Assembly (NCBI GenBank): GCA_002794735.1
Contig: NBAZ01000010.1
Location: 1,116,001 to 1,180,000, forward strand
Source: Pyrrhoderma lamaoense
Taxonomy: Eukaryota > Basidiomycota > Agaricomycetes > Hymenochaetales > Hymenochaetaceae
DNA: 64,000 nt
Direction of reading: 5' to 3'
The first letter of the stretch is position 1. Every line of letters starts with the position of its first letter. Shown here in pieces: positions 57,590-64,000 of this stretch. The notes beneath the pieces are model-generated. The model worked only from the letters and a program-made list of their open reading frames with translations, did not search any database and was not told where the DNA came from. A program made the position numbers and the translations under genes.

Positions 57590-58287
57590 ATGGTCAGGCA
57601 GTTCAAACATCACGAACAAAAATTACTCAAAAAAGTCGACTTTCTCAACGTACGTGCATGAGTCCTCACCAGCTCCTCTAGTAATTTCCTAAGAAACATC
57701 ATAACATTATACTTGCCTCAGTGGAAACAAGACTCCAACCTCCGAGAGATCAAAGTCCTTCGTCGGTATCACATCCAAAACAGAGATGACTACCACAAAT
57801 ACAACAAACTCTGCGGCTCTCTCCGTTCCTACGCCTCTCGCCTCTCTCTCCTCCCACCAACAGACCCATTCAGACTCTCGTCCGAACGCGCTCTGCTAAA
57901 CAAACTCTTCGACATGGGTATCCTGAACGCTCAGGATGGGAGAGGCGGTCTGGGGAGGTCGAGAAGAAGGTGACTGTCTCGGCTTTTGCTAGGAGGCGGT
58001 TGGCGGTCGTTGTCTGTAGGACGGGGATGGTGGAGAGTGTTAGTGATGCTACTAGGTTTGTTGAGCAGGGGCATGTGAGAGTTGGGCCTGAGACGGTGAC
58101 GGACCCTGCGTACTTGGTCACTAGGCAGATGGAGGATTTCGTTACCTGGGTTGATACGAGCAGGATTAAGAGAAAGGTTATGGAGTATAATGATGAGGTC
58201 TGTCGTTATTTATTCGTAGATAGCGTTTGTGCGGATGCTAACGTGTGTATGTGCGTGCTTTAGCTTGATGATTTTGATTTGTTATGA
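57590..58287 (+). CDS. IMP3: IMP3, U3 snoRNP protein for small-subunit rRNA processing, three exons, one frame break
   Basis: Imp3 binds U3 snoRNA through an S4-like domain and promotes its pairing with pre-rRNA in the nucleolus. Exons: 57590-57649, 57722-58197, 58264-58287. The start is [20 protein letters not shown]. Then come [31 protein letters not shown] and KLFDMGIL, the S4-like [44 protein letters not shown], and the universal ending LDDFDLL in a 24-nt last exon. One G is missing in the GGGG at 57952-57955; with it the frame reads [12 protein letters not shown] and the CDS is 561 nt (186 aa), the usual size. Confidence 0.94.
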
Positions 58288-59309
58288 ATAGAGTTGGTGT
58301 GCTCTGTTATTCCTACTTTGTGCACTAGTATGTATTATCTTATTTCTTGTCTATGTTTTACCATGTACCACTTTCGTAAAAGTATCCAGGTATACGCTTA
58401 TTCACTTAATGTAATCGAGTTCTAGAAAGTCTGCGAGCTATGAGTGGGACCCGTCGTCATCTCACCATGCAGACAGGTAGTAAGGAAAAGATGCTAGTAA
58501 GCAATTAATAGTACTAATAAACTAGGGTCTCTTGAACGACAACAATGTCCAAGTATAGGATCAGTCTACACCCCCCCCTCGAGCCTTTCTATAGTCTCTC
58601 TCTCCTCTCCTCTCCCTCTCTTATTGATCTCGTACTTCCCTCCCTTCGACTTAACTGAGTTTTTAGTTGTACTATCAAGAATGGGGACTAGACAGTTCCG
58701 CTTCTCTATAAAACACTATTTCTTCCCTGCACTTTATCACCCCGGTGATGGTGTTTAGTGGTATGCGTGCAAGTACATTAACGAATACGAATATGAGTAC
58801 TGATACTGATATTTGATGTTTGATGTTTGATGCTATTACTGATCAACCCAACCTACCTCCTTCATAATACTAATTTCTTTGCTTCTGAACCGACCAGCCA
58901 TCCAAGTCCTTCAGATATTGTTAATCGGATTGATTCTCATTTTCATGTTTGCGTAGTTCTTTTTATCCCCCTCCCCTCCCTTTTTTTACTTTGTTATTTC
59001 GTGTGGATAGTGGTATGATGAGTATGGTGGATGTAGTTTGCTGTGAGGTACTTGTGGGGTAGGCTGGGGGGCAGTGATTCCTGGGCTTATGGGTTACTGA
59101 TACGTTAAGGATAGGGGGAGTGGAGGTGGGGATGAATTTTGAATGTTTAGGTGAGGTCTACCCCCTTTACGGGCGGGGAGGCAACTGGACTAGGATTTAT
59201 ACCCTTGTTTACTTAGTAGTTTGTAACTCGAACTTGGGCTTGACTTATCTCATGGTTTTTGATCTCTTGGGCTAACTGATCTGAGAAACTTGACTTGTAA
59301 CTTGAAGTG

Positions 59310-59345
<36 letters not shown>

Positions 59346-60669
59346 TTTAGTAGTAGAAAAGCCTGTGAGTAAACTACTGACCACTATTTTTGATAGGACT
59401 ATTGTCATCGTCGTTGTTGATGTTTATTTTTTTTCTTTAATTTGTAAAGGTTATTAGACCTTGTGAGCCTTGTGAGCTTTGAGAACTCGAGCTTGGGGAA
59501 CCTTATGGGTGAAGGAGTCATGAAGATATGGATTTGTTTGATAGACGATGGTTTTAAGCCCTCATGCACTCATGCTCTCTGAACCGAGAGTTAGGGTTCA
59601 GCTTACAGCCCCGAGCCCGGACTAGGGAGTAGGAACGGGAGAGTGTATGGTATATCATACTGACTTTCAACTTTTATATGTTTATATTGTATATATGTTG
59701 AATGTACCACCCTTGTTTTCCTTTTGGGTTCACTTGGGACCAGAGTTACTATTTCGGTTATTTACTATACAGCGAGCAAAACAGACAAATGGAAGTTTGT
59801 TATTAATTTTTATTACGAAGAGAGTCAGTCAAGAAGAAAGAGAAAGGGAACGGAAGAGAGGAGGAGGGACGGTGGACGGGAAGAACGAATAGGGGTGGAA
59901 AGAGGTGATAGGAAGAGAATTTGGAGATGGTAAAAGCAAATTAATATAATGTAAAAAAAGAGAGGGAAAAAAGAAGAAATAAAGAAAGTTGAGAACTAGG
60001 TAAAGTAGCTAGTCATTTCCGGACAGAAGCATTGTTAGGGTGAACAGAGGGGGGGAGGGGGAGAGGATGGAGAAGAGAAAGAGAAATAACGGGCTACGTG
60101 GTATGTGGACATTTAAGTACATGCATATGTATAACGGGTGTTCTGCAGTAAACCCAGACCTTAAGACACCAAAAAAGAGGTGAAAAACAAGCAGAAGAGA
60201 GGGAGTATCAAACTTCCCTAGTTATGTACCAAGGTAGTTAAGGCAGTAATTACTTAACAGGGGAAGTTCGAAAAGGGCGACAGGAAGGGGAGAAGGGGGA
60301 GTGTAGAGGTATAAGGGTATGTTTACAGGTATATAGGAACAGGGGAAAAAAACTTTAATACTGTATTTTAAGATTTCAGATTGTGTAAAGGGAGAAAATA
60401 TTCATCTTTACCCCTGCTGTGAAAAACAGGAGATCTGATGTCCAGTGGAGAGAGAGAAAAGTATAGAAAAAAGGATATGAAAGGGAGGAAATATGTAAAG
60501 ATGTAGAATATCAAATATCTAGTATCCAATATTTTGAATTGATCAACAACAGCCAAGGTCATAGAGAGAGCGAATTGAAGATATCTACGCGAACCACGAA
60601 CGAAAAGAAAACAAAGAAGAAGAGAGGGAAAGAAAAGAGACAGAGAAGAAATCAGCAGATAGAAATGGA
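58288..60669. other. Intergenic region between convergent IMP3 and kinesin-3 genes
   Basis: About 2.4 kb. A trinucleotide run (GTA)n of about 12 units is at 59309-59345. The plus strand is purine-rich at 59800-60660, in the kinesin 3' flank. No coding or RNA gene is supported. Confidence 0.5.
59309..59345. repeat. (GTA)n trinucleotide microsatellite
   Basis: About 12 perfect tandem GTA/TAG units followed by two imperfect ones. It lies in non-coding DNA and would be a useful length-polymorphic marker. Confidence 0.9.
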
Positions 60670-63600
60670 TTAGGATGGCATTCGGGTTGGGTCCAGCTTT
60701 GTAACCCATGATTGTAACTCCTTTGCGTTTGGAGCTGCGAGAGCGTACGAGTTTGACGCTGTAAAGAGCGTAAATGTGAATTTCTTCTACAAAATGGATA
60801 AAGAAAGGGGATATATAGTCAGCGATTATGAGATAAATGAGTTCTTCGAGATGTTGGGGCAAAGGAAGGGAAGGATGTTGAATCGAGCTGCTTGTACTCA
60901 CTCCAAGTAGATATTCCATTTCTGGACTGTATTCTATGTTGACACCTGATAGGCCTATAACTGCTGTTTCTTCGTTCTCGTCTGAGTGGGCGTATACGTT
61001 GAGATAAGGTCTGTGTGGACGCATTAGAAGGAAGAAAGGTGGTTAACAGGAGAGACTTAACCTACCGTTTGAGAACGAACCACCTTCTCTCCCAAGTATT
61101 CTTGTTTGCGTCTGTTAGTACCATCAAATGTCCTTTCTTGGTAGGATTATCACTTTGGGGTTGTTAGATTAAACAAGTTAGTATGTGCACATGACCCGCC
61201 CAATTTGCTTTCAAAATGGTGTTTATTAGTGTAAAAGGAAGGCTACTTACCTCCGAGAAACGAGTTTTGCAGTTGCGACGAACTTTGGTTCGGTGAAGAA
61301 CTCGAATCCGTTTATCTTTGATAAAGGCGTTTCCCGAGTTTCAGCGTCGGGGGTTCTTGGCTTAGGACAATCTATATGGGACATGTAAAAAAACAAGAAT
61401 GATAGGAGTTTGTTAGGAATCTTATTTTAAAATCTTTTTGATGAAACTTGGCTAGGTGAGAATTGTTATTACCTTCCCTGTATGGCCCATTTTCTTTTGC
61501 CATAATGCTAAAGATTTGCGGAGAAGGTCTTCCGAGCCCCATACTTCAACGGATTCGGATGGTCCATTGTTGTTGTTTACAGATGGTAATAAAGACAAAA
61601 GGGATCTTACGGCTTGGACGTCTGCTGCTCGACGTTCAGTAGTTACCAATCTATCATAGTCCTCCACTATAGTTACCCCACGGGGTTTCCATGACCCCAG
61701 CGCCTCCTCTCCGCGAACATATTTTTCTGAAGTATCTAATCTCCAAAGATCTTCGGGGGAGCGAGTGAGTGGAGGTGTCAACTTCACGCTGAAGACCGTA
61801 CTGGTCTTCGATAGCAACTTCGATGATCCGAAGAAGGACATAAACTTAGAAGGTGGGTTTGCATCCCGCGTAAACATCGCGACTGCCATATCCATCGAGA
61901 ATTGTACGGGATCACTACACGTTTCAACAGAGACGAACCAATTTACTTGAAGTAAAACCCGATGATTGGATGCAGTAACTCTATTCAAAAGTGTTGAGTC
62001 GTGTACACTGGAGTCCCAAAGAGCGGTGGCAGTGATATGACCAGATCCATCTGGCTTGAAAGAGATATCTTGTTGTTTCAAAAGCGTTAGATCGTACATA
62101 TCTTTAGAAGTGGACTCATGCACCCGGCCCTTTGGATCTAGGAGTCGGACATGACCGATACGTATCCGAGTGATTTCCGTCCACGGAAGTTGGCGCCCAG
62201 AATTTGATGTTAGTGTAAGAGTTAACCGGCGTTGAAGCCCCTGGTGCAGTGAAAAGCGGCCCGGGTCTAATGAACTTTGGGAGACCACAGGCACGGGTGT
62301 ATATTGGCCGTCGGGTGCTAGCTCTCGGACCTGGAGCCAGGCTGCTACGTCGTGAACTTCTTCGACTAGAAAATCTGTCTCCGAACGACGCATATTTGGC
62401 TGAATAACACGTTTACTATCCTGCTCCTCAGGAGTGTCGGCCCTGGTTGGATTCCTTGATTCTCGCAGCTCGTCCCATCTTTCAAGACGTTCTAAGAACG
62501 TCGGGGTGACTCGTGCAAAGAACTCGATAGGAGCGTAGCCCTGACGCAGGTATTGCGCCACCTTGGATGTTACAGCAATAGTAAAAGTACGGCGAAGTTT
62601 CATGTCAGAAAGTGTAGAAGCTTCTAGATCTATAGCATTTGAAGAAAATGTTTCTTCGGAAGACAGGCTAGGTCCATAAAACGAAGATAAACGAACTTGG
62701 ATGTGCGCAGCTGTAAAATCGTGGGTTGAGAGACCTTTAACCGTATCAACAGTCAAAGCAAATGTCAATTTACTCCCACTAGGTATAAGAGTAGGCAGAA
62801 TAGAAGTATTGTTTGTAGAATTTGAACCGTTATTGTGCCTCGGTGGGACAACGATGTTCAAGACTTTCAGTTCTATACGGCATGATCCAATAGCCTCTGC
62901 AGTGAACCTACAGAAGATCGGAGCGATACACGTGGATGAAATTCTTCTGGACAGAGGTGCAAGGCTCACAAGGGCATTCCCTATGAAAGAAAATTCCGGA
63001 GCCGGAGTATCATAAAATGGTTCTTCAGCCGAGAAGTGTTGGGAGTATGAAGGGCGATCAATGAATGCAGTGAGGTTTCTCATGCGTTGTAGTTGTTGCT
63101 GTAAACGGTCAAATGACCAGACATAAATTGCTTTGTGTCGCTTATCCAAGACTTTCACCGCTACAGAAGGTTGGGTCGCCGATGCTAAAATGGGATCTAC
63201 AACATCTCCAAATTCATCCAGCCCCGCAATATCTGCTACTGCTGATCTCGGGGCAGCAAGGCAACCGCCGGATGCGATAGTGAAATTATAAGACACATCT
63301 TTACCGAGTTCTTTGCTGAATGTTCCGAATATCAATGTACAATCTTTCTAAAAAGAGACATCAAACCTACCTTATAACATTGGCCTCTTTCAAACTGACC
63401 GCATTTGACAAAACAGACTCGGCCATTGAGAAGGACCTTTGGGTTCTCCACTTGTTCAAGACTTTACGGATGAGACGTAGTTGCCTCGCGGGATAAATTA
63501 CTGGCTCAATTGATTCCATGTCAGTTATCGGGGTTCCCCTAGCTTTGGCCTCTAAAAGACGTTTCATGTGCACTTGAACAAGTTTTAATTGTGCCTCCAT

Positions 63601-64000
63601 TTGCTCCTTTTCTGCCTTGATATCTTCCGCCTCAGATGAACCCCCATCACTCAAAGCCTGAAGTCGTAGTTCATGTTCTGCTTTTTGTGTTTCAAGTTGA
63701 TTTTGTGTAGATTTTAATGTATTATCTAGTTCTGGGGTCCCGGCATCGATGCTAGTATCGTCTGTCATAACATCGCTCGGCATAGGCTTCCCTGACTCAC
63801 TCCAGACATCATCGGCTTGAGATAGGCTACTCTCCGGTCGCTTGGAAGAAGTGATGTCTCGCAGTGTTTTGACCTTTGAGATCTTTTCGTATAGCTTGTT
63901 AAGGTCCTCATCAGGTAGATTATCTAATGTTGGATCCAAGCCAAGTCGAGCGAACGCAGCCTCGCGCTTCGCGAAGTTCCAATCGACGTCTTCAAGATCC
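60670..64000 (-). CDS. Kinesin-3 (KIF1/Unc-104 type), C-terminal part, cut at window end
   Basis: Exons in view: 63371-64000 (partial), 61473-63315, 61251-61371, 61066-61152, 60902-61010, 60670-60786. The motor and FHA domains lie beyond the window. The first visible part has WNFAKREAAFARLGLDPTLDNLPDEDLN, then a coiled coil (LETQKAEHELRLQ, EAEDIKAEKEQMEAQL). Next are KELGKDVSYNFTI, FSFIGNALVSLAPLSRR, a long KIF1-type tail domain, and a C-terminal PH domain (KKGHLMVLTDANKNTWERRWFVLKRPYL, ending FTFTLFTASNSY and ELQSWVTKLDP). Kinesin-3 carries endosomes and vesicles along microtubules. The exon ending at 61473 does not match the phase of the next exon by one base, probably another missing G near the AAGG there. 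Confidence 0.9.

Overview
This is nuclear DNA from a fungus, most likely a basidiomycete of the Agaricomycetes. Genes are dense and broken by many short GT-AG introns, mostly 47-65 nt. Recognisable proteins are fungal: Ncs6, Rad16, Cdc14, Hem12, a Pcl-type cyclin, a PtaB/LDB1-like LIM-binding protein and kinesin-3. An F-box-associated propeller protein of a kind common in mushrooms is also present. I saw no rRNA, tRNA, CRISPR array or recognisable transposon.

Layout. 1-1.4 kb: 3' part of an F-box-like gene (+). 1.66-4.55 kb: NCS6 (-) and an SH3-domain gene (+), divergent with 223 bp between starts. 4.9-8.6 kb: a tandem duplication carrying two copies (A, B) of an unrecognised five-exon gene (-). 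8.9-11.9 kb: PIG-F/GPI11 (-) and an unknown acidic protein (-). 12.9-18.5 kb: ribosomal protein uL2 (+) and a 22-exon RAD16 (+) with a paired ACGCGT hairpin upstream. 19.9-25.5 kb: a PNUTS/Ppn1-like PP1 regulator (-), divergent from an HMG-box protein (+). 26.4-30.3 kb: a WW-domain protein (+) and CDC14 (+). 31.1-35.2 kb: a second tandem duplication with two more members (C, D; +) of the A/B family. 36.5-37.8 kb: uroporphyrinogen decarboxylase (-). 39.3-43.6 kb: an orphan three-exon gene (+) and a WD-repeat protein (+). 44.7-46.6 kb: Pcl-type cyclin (-). 49.8-56.0 kb: a giant LDB1/PtaB-like protein (-). 57.6-58.3 kb: IMP3 (+). 60.7-64 kb: C-terminal part of a kinesin-3 (-), cut by the window end.

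Most genes are core housekeeping functions: tRNA wobble thiolation, GPI anchoring, ribosomes and ribosome biogenesis, heme, nucleotide excision repair, mitotic exit, PP1/transcription termination and vesicle transport. They do not form a single pathway. The accessory content is the unrecognised A-D family, in two tandem pairs of opposite orientation about 24 kb apart, with a shared five-exon, all-phase-1 structure.

A technical theme runs through the window. At least eight conserved genes are interrupted by one-base frame breaks. Nearly all are repaired by adding one base, usually in a run of C or G. In every gene where I could define all exons, adding these bases makes the CDS length an exact multiple of three. 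I read this as base-call undercounting in the assembly, not pseudogenes, so coding spans below are given through the breaks.
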